In this document: piece by piece, positions 44,865-53,359 of the stretch
How positions within the stretch are numbered: position 1 is the first letter of the stretch
Layout: each line of letters begins with the position of its first letter
From: Burkholderia sp. SRS-46
GTDB taxonomy: Bacteria > Pseudomonadota > Gammaproteobacteria > Burkholderiales > Burkholderiaceae
Assembly (NCBI RefSeq): GCF_004343775.1
Contig: NZ_PTXL01000003.1
Coordinates: 682,001 to 746,000, forward strand
Direction: 5' to 3'
Length of the DNA: 64,000 nucleotides
Notes under the pieces: generated by a model
The model's database searches: none
Told to the model about the DNA's origin: nothing
Seen by the model: only the letters and a program-made list of their open reading frames with translations
Translations under genes and position numbers: made by a program

Positions 44865-47800
44865 ATGAACAAGATCTATAGAAGAGTCTGGAGCAGGTCA
44901 CGGGGGCAGGTAGTGGTCGTTTCCGAGCTGTCATCCGGGAATTCGCGCGGGAGCGCGTCGCGGGGAACAGGCTTGGTTGCGACCGTTGCGGGCGCGGTCT
45001 CGCTGCTTGCGACGTTGGCGCTCTCGTCGACGGCTTATGCGGCGGTTACGGCGTCGGATACGGGCGTTTCGTATAACAATTCCGGCACGGCGCATGCAGG
45101 TGGAAGTGCAGGTGGGCCTGGCGCGACAGCATCGGCCAACTCGATCGCGATGGTGGGCGATGGAGATTGCAACACCTTGACCTCCGGCCCCTTCACCGCG
45201 GCCGGCGTGTACGGTACGGGATCGAATTTCTCCGGTGGTATCTATGGCTTCGGCGTCCAGAACACCGCAACCAGCTACAACGATCCGACCAACGCCGGCT
45301 CTGGGCAGACGGGAATGCAGGGCTGGACCGCGAACAACAGTGCTACCGGCAATGTTCAGCAGAGCGCCAACGGAATTGCAAGCACGACCGCCTATGGCCT
45401 GCAGGCGACGGCTATGGGCTGCGATGCGCATGCAAACGGCTGGGCGTCGCAGGCATTCGGATGGGGCGCAAACGGGAGTGGCGCCGGAGCGGTCGCGATA
45501 GGTGTGTATGCGACCGCATCGGGTCAAGGTGCGATCGCATTCGGAATCGGCGCGGTTGCGTCGGCAATGGATGCCTATGCGGTGGGCGCGCTTGCGAAAG
45601 CCAGCGGGCAGGGAGACATTGCAATCGGCGCGCAATCGGTGGCCAACTCGGGCATCACGTCCGGAACGTCGGAGCAATCGGCTGTGGCTGTCGGGCATGC
45701 TGCGACAGCAAGCGGCCAGAACGCGGTGTCGTTCGGCAATGCGGCGGTCGCAAACGGTGCGGGAGCGATTTCGATCGGCGGTGCGGCGAACTCGGCCACC
45801 AAGGCGGTCGCGCTGGGATCGGCTGCGACGGCCAGTGCGCTCGATTCGAGTGCGATCGGCAATGCATCGACGGCCGCGGCCCCGTCTTCGGTCGCGATCG
45901 GTGATTCGACGGTGGTGGCCGCCTCGGCAGGCGCGGGCGCAACCGCGATCGGCTACCTGTCGAGCGCCGGCAGCGGCACCGGCGCGGTCGCGATCGGCAG
46001 CCGGCAGACCGCTAGCGGCAACGGTGCGGTTGCAATCGGCGACCCGAACACGGCGACCGGGACCGGTGCGGTTGCTGTCGGGGCCAGCAATGTCGCAAAT
46101 GGGCAGGGAGCGGTCGCGCTCGGAAATTCGAACACGGCGACCGGCACGGGAACGATTGCGCTCGGCAATGCGTCGACTGCAGTGACGAACGGAGGTGTGG
46201 CACTCGGCGCCGGCGCAGTGGCGAGTAACGCGAATGACGTCTCGCTGGGGTCGGGCGCCGTGACGGCTGCACCCAATGCGACTTCGGGTGCCACGATCGG
46301 AGGCGTGCCCTACGCGTTCGCCGGTGCGTCACCCACCAGTGTCGTGAGTATCGGCGCCGCGGGAGCCGAGCGACAGATCACGAACGTTGCGGCCGGAAGC
46401 CTGACGGCGTCGAGCACCGACGCCGTGAACGGTTCGCAACTCTATTCGACCAATCAGGCGATCAATGCCTTGTCGACCTCGACGGCGACCGGGCTGTCGT
46501 CTGCCAACAGTTCGATCGCTTCGTTGTCGACTTCGACGTCGACCGGCATCAGCGCGGCGCAAAGCGGCGTCGGTTCGCTGTCGACGGGTCTCTCGTCGAC
46601 CAACAGCGCGGTGGCATCGCTGTCCACGTCGGCCTCGACGGGCGTCAGCTCGGCCAATAGCTCGATCGCTTCGTTGTCGACCTCGACGTCGACCGGCATC
46701 AGCACCGCGCAAAGCGGCGTCGGTTCGCTGTCGACGGGTCTCTCGTCGACCAATAGCGCAGTGGCATCGCTGTCCACGTCGGCCTCGACGGGCGTCAGCT
46801 CGGCCAATAGCTCGATCGCTTCGCTGTCGACTTCGGCCTCGACCGGCATCGGCTCGCTGTCGACCGGCATCAGCGCGGCGCAAAGTGGTGTCAATTCGCT
46901 ATCGACCGGCCTCAGTTCGACCAATAGCTCGGTCGCTTCGCTGTCTACGTCGACTTCGACAGGCATCAGCACGGCGCAAAGCGGTGTCAATTCGCTATCG
47001 ACCGGCCTCAGCTCGACCAATAGCTCGGTCGCTTCGCTGTCTACGTCGACTTCGACAGGCATCAGCACGGCGCAAAGCGGTGTCAATTCGCTATCGACCG
47101 GCCTCAGCTCGGCCAATAGCTCGGTCGCGTCGCTGTCTACGTCGACGTCGACCGGCATCAGCACGGCGCAAAGTGGCGTCAATTCGCTGTCGACCGGTCT
47201 GTCGGCCACCAACAGCGGCGCCGCCTCGCTGTCGACCTCGGCGTCGACCGGTATCTCGTCGGCCACCAGCTCGATCGCTTCGCTGTCCACCTCGACCTCG
47301 ACGGGCATCAGCTCGCTGTCGACTGGCCTGTCGACGGTCGCGACGACGACCAACGATCTCGGCAACAGTACCGCCACGGCGCTCGGCGGCGGCGCGACGT
47401 ACAACCCGGCGACGGGCACAATCTCCGCGCCGTCGTACACGACGTACAACGCAAACGGCACGGCGACAACGAATAACAGCGTCGGCGCGGCGATCGACAG
47501 CATCAACGCGAAGGGCATCAAGTACTTCCACGCAAACGCGACGGGCACCGATAGCGTCGCGACGGGCATGGACGCCGTCGCGATCGGCATGGGCGCGACC
47601 GCCTCGACCAGCGACTCGGTTGCGCTCGGCGCGAACTCGCTGACGGCCGCAGCGAACCCGACCGGCAGCGCGACGGTCGGCTCGACCACGTTCGGCGCGT
47701 TCGCAGGCAGTGCGCCCGTCGGTGTCGTAAGCGTTGGCGCGCCGGGCGCGGAACGCCAGATCACGAACGTCGCAGCCGGCCAGGTCACGGCCGCCAGCAC

Positions 47801-50120
47801 CGACGCGATCAACGGCAGTCAGCTCTACTCGGTCGCGTCGAAACTCGATTCGGCGTCGAGCTCGATCTCGTCTTTGTCGACAGGCCTTTCGTCGACGAAC
47901 GGCGCGGTTGCATCGTTGTCCACGTCGACGTCGACCGGCATCGGTTCCGCGAACAGCTCGATTGCTTCGTTGTCGACATCCACGTCGACCGGCATCGGTT
48001 CGCTGTCGACAGGGCTCTCGTCGACGAACAGCGCGGTTGCATCGTTGTCCACGTCGACGTCGACCGGCATCGGTTCCGCGAACAGCTCGATTGCTTCGTT
48101 GTCGACATCCACGTCGACCGGCATCGGTTCACTGTCGACAGGGCTCTCGTCGACGAACAGCGCGGTTGCATCGTTGTCCACGTCGACGTCGACCGGCATC
48201 GGTTCCGCGAACAGCTCGATTGCGTCCTTGTCGACATCCACGTCGACCGGCATCGGTTCGCTGTCGACAGGGCTCTCGTCGACGAACAGCGCGGTTTCAT
48301 CGCTGTCCACGTCGGCTTCGACAGGTATCAGTTCCGCGAACAGCTCGATTGCGTCCTTGTCGACTTCCGCGTCGACGGGCATCGGTTCGCTGTCGACAGG
48401 GCTCTCGTCGACCAACAGTTCGGTTGCATCGCTCTCCTCATCGACCTCGACAGGTCTAAGCACAGCGGGCAGCAACATCGCGTCGCTGTCTACCGGATTG
48501 AGTTCGCTGTCGACCGCAGTCAATGGCGGTGGAACAAAGTACTTTCATGCCAACTCGACCCAGCCCGACAGTCAGGCGCTCGGGACGAACGCGATCGCCG
48601 TAGGCCCCGCGACCACGGCGTCAGGTGCGAGCAGCGTCGCCATCGGCGATGCCGCGAACGCGTCTGCAAGCGGCGCGGTGGCGATTGGACGAACCGCCGT
48701 CGCAACGGGCGGGCAGGCGGTCTCGATCGGTGTCGCGAATACGGCGAGCGGTGATGGCGCGGTGGCGATCGGCGATCCGAACGTCGCAACGGGCACCGGT
48801 GCGGTCGCGTTGGGCGCGAACAACGCTGCGAACGGCCAGGGCGCCGTTGCGCTCGGCAACGCGAACACCGCAACGGGGGCGGGCTCGCTGGCGCTTGGCA
48901 ACACGTCCACGGCTGCGGGGAGTGGCGCGGTTGCGTTGGGTGCCAACGCCATCGCGAACAATGTGGGTGATGTCGCGCTGGGCTCGGGCAGCGTGGCCGG
49001 GGCGGCGAGTCCGGTAGGCAGTGCGGTGATTGCCGGCCAGACGTATTCGCTCGCGGGCGGTTCGCCGACAAGCGTAGTGAGCGTGGGTGCGCCGGGGGCT
49101 GAACGACAAATCACCAATGTCGCGGCAGGGCGGATTTCCGCCGCGTCGACCGACGCGGTGAACGGCTCACAGATGAATGCCGTGACGCAGGCGCTCGCAT
49201 CGCTGTCGACTTCGACGGCCAATGCGTTGTCGACGACGCAAAGCGGCATGAGCTCCTTGTCGACGGGGCTAAGCACGACGAGCAGCAACATGTCGTCGCT
49301 GTCGACCGGCTTGAGCACAACGCAGAGTGGCATGGCCTCTCTTTCGACGGGGTTGAGTACGACGGACAGAAATCTCGAGTCATTGTCGACTGCGATGTCC
49401 GGCGGGGGAATCCACGCCAATAGCGTGGGAGGCGTATCGGTGGGGCCGGCAGCGAACGCCTCGGGCGGCAACAGCACGGCGGTGGGTGAGGCGGCGTCTG
49501 CATCGGGAAACAATGCCACCGCACTCGGGCAGGCGTCGAACGCTTCGGGCGGCAATTCGACGGCGCTGGGGCAAGCGTCGAGCGCGTCCGGAAACGGTGC
49601 CACGGCGGTCGGACAGGGCGCGAGCGCGTCAGGCGATGGAGCGTCGGCATTCGGCCGGGGAGCGGTCGCCTCCGGTGCGAACTCGACGGCGCTCGGCGCC
49701 GATTCGACGGCATCGGCACCGAATGCCGTGGCGATCGGCGCGAATTCGGTCGCGTCCGAGCCGAACACGGTGTCGTTCGGTTCGGCGGGCCATGAGCGTC
49801 GGCTCACGAACGTCGCGCCGGGGATCGACGGCACCGACGCCGCGAACATGAACCAGCTGCGGGGCGTGCAATCGAGCGTCGATCAGGCCGCGCGCCGCGC
49901 CTATTCGGGTGTGGCGGCCGCCACCGCGTTGACGATGATCCCGGAAGTCGATCCCGGCAAGACGATTGCGGTCGGTATCGGGGCAGGCAGCTATCAGGGA
50001 TATTCGGCATCCGCGATCGGTGTATCGGTCCGCTTCTCCGACAACCTGAAGGCGAAGCTCGGCGTGGGGATCAGCGGGCAGGGCAGTACGTACGGTGGCG
50101 GTGTCTCCTACCAGTGGTAG
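44865..50120 (+). CDS. trimeric autotransporter adhesin (YadA-like)
   Basis: 1751 residues. The second of two nearby ATGs (44865) is preferred because it has a usable GGGGAGGG spacing. Extended signal peptide: MNKIYRRVWSRSRGQVVVVS, then a hydrophobic core ending STAYA. YadA-head repeats of the AVAIG-x-x-A-x-A-x-G type occur at about 140-480, 885-998, 1224-1428 and 1515-1638. Neck motifs AERQITNVAAG-x-x-x-A-S-TDAVNGSQL recur three times, separated by Ser/Leu/Thr-rich stalk blocks (535-825, 998-1221, 1442-1510) made of SLSTS-x-STGI units. The membrane anchor is the last ~75 residues, ending GGGVSYQW. Surface adhesin for host cells, matrix or self-aggregation. Confidence 0.95.
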   Translation: MNKIYRRVWSRSRGQVVVVSELSSGNSRGSASRGTGLVATVAGAVSLLATLALSSTAYAAVTASDTGVSYNNSGTAHAGGSAGGPGATASANSIAMVGDGDCNTLTSGPFTAAGVYGTGSNFSGGIYGFGVQNTATSYNDPTNAGSGQTGMQGWTANNSATGNVQQSANGIASTTAYGLQATAMGCDAHANGWASQAFGWGANGSGAGAVAIGVYATASGQGAIAFGIGAVASAMDAYAVGALAKASGQGDIAIGAQSVANSGITSGTSEQSAVAVGHAATASGQNAVSFGNAAVANGAGAISIGGAANSATKAVALGSAATASALDSSAIGNASTAAAPSSVAIGDSTVVAASAGAGATAIGYLSSAGSGTGAVAIGSRQTASGNGAVAIGDPNTATGTGAVAVGASNVANGQGAVALGNSNTATGTGTIALGNASTAVTNGGVALGAGAVASNANDVSLGSGAVTAAPNATSGATIGGVPYAFAGASPTSVVSIGAAGAERQITNVAAGSLTASSTDAVNGSQLYSTNQAINALSTSTATGLSSANSSIASLSTSTSTGISAAQSGVGSLSTGLSSTNSAVASLSTSASTGVSSANSSIASLSTSTSTGISTAQSGVGSLSTGLSSTNSAVASLSTSASTGVSSANSSIASLSTSASTGIGSLSTGISAAQSGVNSLSTGLSSTNSSVASLSTSTSTGISTAQSGVNSLSTGLSSTNSSVASLSTSTSTGISTAQSGVNSLSTGLSSANSSVASLSTSTSTGISTAQSGVNSLSTGLSATNSGAASLSTSASTGISSATSSIASLSTSTSTGISSLSTGLSTVATTTNDLGNSTATALGGGATYNPATGTISAPSYTTYNANGTATTNNSVGAAIDSINAKGIKYFHANATGTDSVATGMDAVAIGMGATASTSDSVALGANSLTAAANPTGSATVGSTTFGAFAGSAPVGVVSVGAPGAERQITNVAAGQVTAASTDAINGSQLYSVASKLDSASSSISSLSTGLSSTNGAVASLSTSTSTGIGSANSSIASLSTSTSTGIGSLSTGLSSTNSAVASLSTSTSTGIGSANSSIASLSTSTSTGIGSLSTGLSSTNSAVASLSTSTSTGIGSANSSIASLSTSTSTGIGSLSTGLSSTNSAVSSLSTSASTGISSANSSIASLSTSASTGIGSLSTGLSSTNSSVASLSSSTSTGLSTAGSNIASLSTGLSSLSTAVNGGGTKYFHANSTQPDSQALGTNAIAVGPATTASGASSVAIGDAANASASGAVAIGRTAVATGGQAVSIGVANTASGDGAVAIGDPNVATGTGAVALGANNAANGQGAVALGNANTATGAGSLALGNTSTAAGSGAVALGANAIANNVGDVALGSGSVAGAASPVGSAVIAGQTYSLAGGSPTSVVSVGAPGAERQITNVAAGRISAASTDAVNGSQMNAVTQALASLSTSTANALSTTQSGMSSLSTGLSTTSSNMSSLSTGLSTTQSGMASLSTGLSTTDRNLESLSTAMSGGGIHANSVGGVSVGPAANASGGNSTAVGEAASASGNNATALGQASNASGGNSTALGQASSASGNGATAVGQGASASGDGASAFGRGAVASGANSTALGADSTASAPNAVAIGANSVASEPNTVSFGSAGHERRLTNVAPGIDGTDAANMNQLRGVQSSVDQAARRAYSGVAAATALTMIPEVDPGKTIAVGIGAGSYQGYSASAIGVSVRFSDNLKAKLGVGISGQGSTYGGGVSYQW
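46480..47340 (+). repeat. first stalk repeat block (about 96-bp units)
   Basis: Near-identical units of 32 codons, e.g. starting at 46943, 47039 and 47135, encoding STSTGISTAQSGVNSLSTGL and following residues. Confidence 0.85.
47869..48430 (+). repeat. second stalk repeat block (129-bp units)
   Basis: Units of 43 codons with starts at 47869, 47998, 48127, 48256 and a partial one at 48385, almost identical in DNA sequence. Copy number can change by slippage or recombination without shifting the frame. Confidence 0.9.
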
Positions 50121-50133
50121 GTGGGTAACGAGC

Positions 50134-50170
50134 ACCCCGGATGCGGAACCGCGCGTTCCACGTCCGGGGT
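50134..50170 (+). terminator. hairpin after the adhesin gene
   Basis: ACCCCGGA / TCCGGGGT stem with GGAA / TTCC pairing inside, 13 bp after the stop. No T-tract. Confidence 0.45.
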
Positions 50171-50227
50171 ATCGGCTCCACTCGCGCGTTTCGAGGTTCG
50201 AATGTTTGTGATAAAAATCGCATCATC

Positions 50228-50247
50228 AAGATAATGAAAGTTATCTT
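50228..50247. promoter_or_regulatory. inverted repeat upstream of the integrase gene
   Basis: AAGATAA-TGAAAG-TTATCTT, 7-bp arms in an AT-rich patch 31 bp before the integrase ATG; candidate operator. Confidence 0.45.
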
Positions 50248-50278
50248 AACGTCTGCATTTTTATGTCACACTGACGGC

Positions 50279-51982
50279 ATGAACCCGCCGCCGCGCCTCC
50301 CCAGCCAACCCGAATCCGCTCCCGCCGATTTCCCCGATGCCGACGAACTCGCCGCGTTGCGCGCGTGGTACGCGGGCATGACCGTCCGCCACGCGGTCGA
50401 GCGCTATCTGCCGGACCGTCTGGGCGACGGACGGTCGGCACGCGGCGTACTCGGCGGCATACGCCGGCGCCTCGTCCGCGCCGCCCGTCTGGCGCATCGC
50501 CCCGATCTCGCGCAGGTGCTGGCGCACCCCGACGGTGAGCGTTTACAGGAAGCGAAAGCGGTCGGCGAAGCGATCGAGATCCTGCGCCATGCGCGCGCGC
50601 CTGCGCCGCACATCGGTGACGACATCGACCGCTGGCTGCCGGCCCGCGCCGTCGCCACGCTGCGCGCGTTCGGCATTGCGACGCTGGCCGACCTCACCGT
50701 GCGGATTCCGCGCCGGCGCCAGTGGTGGAAGGCGATTCCCGGCCTCGGCGCGGCCAGCGCGCGCCGCATCGAAGCGTTTTTCGCCGCGCATCCCGAGCTG
50801 ACGGAGCGTGCGCGGGCGCTCGTCGCGGCGTCGCCGCGCAGCGGCATCGTGCCGTGGGAGCAGTTGCGGCTGCCGCACGAGGTCGACGGGTCGGCCGGGG
50901 CGTTCCGCGCACCGCGCGCCACCTGCACGCTCGACGCGGACGACGATTACCGCGCGGTGCAGGCGTGGCTGTCGCTGCACGAATCCGCCGCGACCCGGCG
51001 CGCTTACCGGAAGGAGGCCGAGCGGCTGATCCTGTGGGCGATCGTCGAACGCGGGCGGGCGCTGTCGTCGCTGACGACCGAAGACGCTGTCGCGTACCGC
51101 GCGTTCCTGCGCCACCCGTCGCCGCGCGAGCGCTGGGTCGGGCCGGTCCGGCCGCGCGGCGCGGCCGACTGGCGTCCGTTCTCCGGCAACCTGTCGGCGC
51201 GCTCGGCGGCGTACACGCTGTCGGTGCTCGGCGCGCTGTTCCGCTGGCTGATCGAGCAGCGCTACCTGCTCGCGAATCCGTTCTCCGGCGTGAAGGTGCG
51301 CGACACGCGCCGTTCGATCGTGCTCGATACGTCGCACGCGTTCACCGAAGGGGAGTGGCTGCTGGTCCGCACGATCGCCGACGGGCTCGAATGGTCGTAC
51401 GGCTGGGACGCGGCGGCCGCGCAGCGGTTGCGCTTCATTCTCGACTTCGGCTATGCGACGGGCCTGCGTGCGAGCGAGCTGGTCGGCGCGACGCTCGGCG
51501 ACATCGAAACCGATGCGCACGGCGATCCGTGGATCAAGGTGATCGGCAAGGGGCGCAAGGCGGCGCGGGTCGCGTTGCCGCCGCTCGCCCGCTCGGCGCT
51601 CGATCGTCATCTGGTCGCGCGCCGCCTGCCGGTCACGCCGAGCCGCTGGCGGCCCGATACGCCGTTGATCCCGAGCCTGGCCGAAGACGGCGGCGCGGCG
51701 ATCACCAGCGTGCGGCTCTGGAAAGTGCTGCGGCGCTTCTTCGCGCAGACGGCCGCCATCGTCGATGCCGACAACCCGGCGCTCGCGGCGAAGCTGCGGC
51801 AGGCGAGCCCGCACTGGATGCGCCATACGCATGCGACCCACGCGCTCGCACGCGGCGCGGAGCTGACCACGGTGCGGGACAATCTCCGTCACGCATCGAT
51901 CTCGACGACGTCGATCTACCTGCACGGCGACGACGTGAAGCGCGCGCGCCAGTTGTCCGACGCGTTCTCGGCAGACAAGTGA
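50279..51982 (+). CDS. tyrosine recombinase / site-specific integrase
   Basis: 567 residues. An N-terminal ~230-residue region with a helix-hairpin-helix-like stretch (WWKAIPGLGAASARRIEAFF) precedes the SAM-like core-binding domain (DYRAVQAWLSLHESAATRRAY) and the catalytic domain. Catalytic residues: Arg in TGLRASELVG, His-x-x-Arg in HWMRHTHATH, and the Tyr in STTSIYLH. Start at 50279; an earlier in-frame ATG at 50234 would lie inside the inverted repeat. I found no attachment-site repeats or tRNA, so it may be a chromosomal recombinase and not the marker of an island. Confidence 0.93.
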   Translation: MNPPPRLPSQPESAPADFPDADELAALRAWYAGMTVRHAVERYLPDRLGDGRSARGVLGGIRRRLVRAARLAHRPDLAQVLAHPDGERLQEAKAVGEAIEILRHARAPAPHIGDDIDRWLPARAVATLRAFGIATLADLTVRIPRRRQWWKAIPGLGAASARRIEAFFAAHPELTERARALVAASPRSGIVPWEQLRLPHEVDGSAGAFRAPRATCTLDADDDYRAVQAWLSLHESAATRRAYRKEAERLILWAIVERGRALSSLTTEDAVAYRAFLRHPSPRERWVGPVRPRGAADWRPFSGNLSARSAAYTLSVLGALFRWLIEQRYLLANPFSGVKVRDTRRSIVLDTSHAFTEGEWLLVRTIADGLEWSYGWDAAAAQRLRFILDFGYATGLRASELVGATLGDIETDAHGDPWIKVIGKGRKAARVALPPLARSALDRHLVARRLPVTPSRWRPDTPLIPSLAEDGGAAITSVRLWKVLRRFFAQTAAIVDADNPALAAKLRQASPHWMRHTHATHALARGAELTTVRDNLRHASISTTSIYLHGDDVKRARQLSDAFSADK

Positions 51983-52356
51983 ACGCCGGCGCATGCGCAC
52001 GCGCGCGCCGAGTACTGCGTGGTGATTGGACTTCGGATTGGAGGCTGTCCCCTCGCGCCGGCAAGTTGACGTCGAGTATCACGGGAACTACGGGCCGGGC
52101 GGCTCGACGTTCACCGCGAAGTCGGTCTATACGGAGCCCGGCAACGCCACGCGTGGGCAGGAAGGCGCAACCTTTCAGACCCGGCTGCTCTTGATTGCCT
52201 GCTCCTTTCGGGGGCGGGTCTTTCCGAAGGGTGCGCGGGCAAGGCTTTACGGCCTGCCCGCCCTGCCAGGGTGATGGAACATTATCTACACCCAGCTGGA
52301 AAGCAATATGCGCCATGGGTCACACAAGGCACGGCGCTGGCAGCATATTCGCGGGC
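51983..52356. other. no gene recognised downstream of the integrase
   Basis: 374 bp. GC falls towards the right end. A short plus frame (VEYHGNYGPGGSTF) looks protein-like but has no start or end context. Confidence 0.35.
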
Positions 52357-52836
52357 TTAAGCCAAGGCGTGCTGCAACTCAGGCTTATCCTGGTTCGATG
52401 ATTTGCTTGTAGCGTCATCAATGCTTACTTGGCAATGGTTACCATCGTACGGAGAGTTGGCGTACAAAATGGTCGACGTCGGATCGCTATGGCTGCGGCT
52501 CACCGCTTTGGTGGTGTCTTTGTCGGCAAGGATGGCATGCAGTTCGCCGCCGATCAGTTCCCAAGCACAAACAGTGGACTTTTCGACGCTGAACCAGGGC
52601 TTGGTAACCTTGAGTACCGAGGAGGTCAGGGAGAAGTCCATGTAGCTATCCTTGGTGCCGGATACTTTGAAGTAGAAGCGAGTCATGCTGCCCTTGTAGC
52701 TTTCAAGCTCGAACTCCACAGCCTCTTTCTCGGAGCCGCCACCATAGAATGAATCGCTTCCCTTCTGCATGCGCACATAGCCGAAATCTTGATTTTGGAA
52801 CCTCAGCTTCAGAATTTTTTTCCCATTTGCAGTCAT
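52357..52836 (-). CDS. hypothetical protein
   Basis: 159 residues, start supported by AAGGGG. Beta-rich pattern: KLRFQNQDFGYVRMQKG, EFELESYKGSMTRFYFKV, YMDFSLTSSVLKV, then a hydrophilic Ser/Asp/Gln-rich tail. No signal peptide or known domain. Lower GC than neighbours, so perhaps acquired. Two cysteines. Confidence 0.55.
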   Translation of the reverse strand: MTANGKKILKLRFQNQDFGYVRMQKGSDSFYGGGSEKEAVEFELESYKGSMTRFYFKVSGTKDSYMDFSLTSSVLKVTKPWFSVEKSTVCAWELIGGELHAILADKDTTKAVSRSHSDPTSTILYANSPYDGNHCQVSIDDATSKSSNQDKPELQHALA

Positions 52837-53359
52837 GATGAACCCCTTTTCATGGTTATTGGTGTTAGCCGATTATTTAAAAAATTACTATCCACCTTCT
52901 AATGAAGCCGGCTTCCCGGGAAGGCACCGCAAGACCCTGCCCAGGCGAGCCGCGCACAACGCAAAAAATCAAAAAATATATCGCCGAGAAAAATATTGAA
53001 ACTCGTCGAAGCGTGAGCAATCCGATGATGGCGTGCGCCGATCACCTTGCGTGACGATCGCGCAGCCCAAAGGCTTTAGTGGTTAGATATTGTGGAGGTT
53101 GCGCTTACAATCGACGCAAGCGCGATATCTTGCCTCCCTGTTCACCGATCATATGCAAACTCGGTACGGCAAAGCTGACAAGTCCTGACACGCGGGCTCG
53201 ATGCGTAGTGGCCGATTCAAGCCATGACATCCGCGATGCCGCATGGAGCATCTAATGTTTTCGTGGGGCCAACCGTAAAGCAGGCCGCAAACCTGGCCTG
53301 GTTTCGGACCGTATCGACCTCGCGAACAAAAAGCGTCCAAGAAGGCGTCGAGGCCATAC
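52837..53359. other. no gene recognised upstream of the histidine kinase
   Basis: 523 bp, AT-rich on the left. Presumably holds the kinase promoter; no clear motif assigned. Confidence 0.35.

Noticed and set aside
46480-48430. Tandem repeats as a CRISPR array
   Set aside because: Units are 96 and 129 bp, coding, and without unique spacers; they are adhesin stalk repeats.
47825-48523. Minus-strand repeat proteins opposite the adhesin stalk
   Set aside because: Low-complexity antisense of the stalk repeats; no start context.
50141-52274. Integrase as the marker of a genomic island
   Set aside because: No tRNA, no flanking direct repeats and no cargo genes were seen; kept as a single recombinase.
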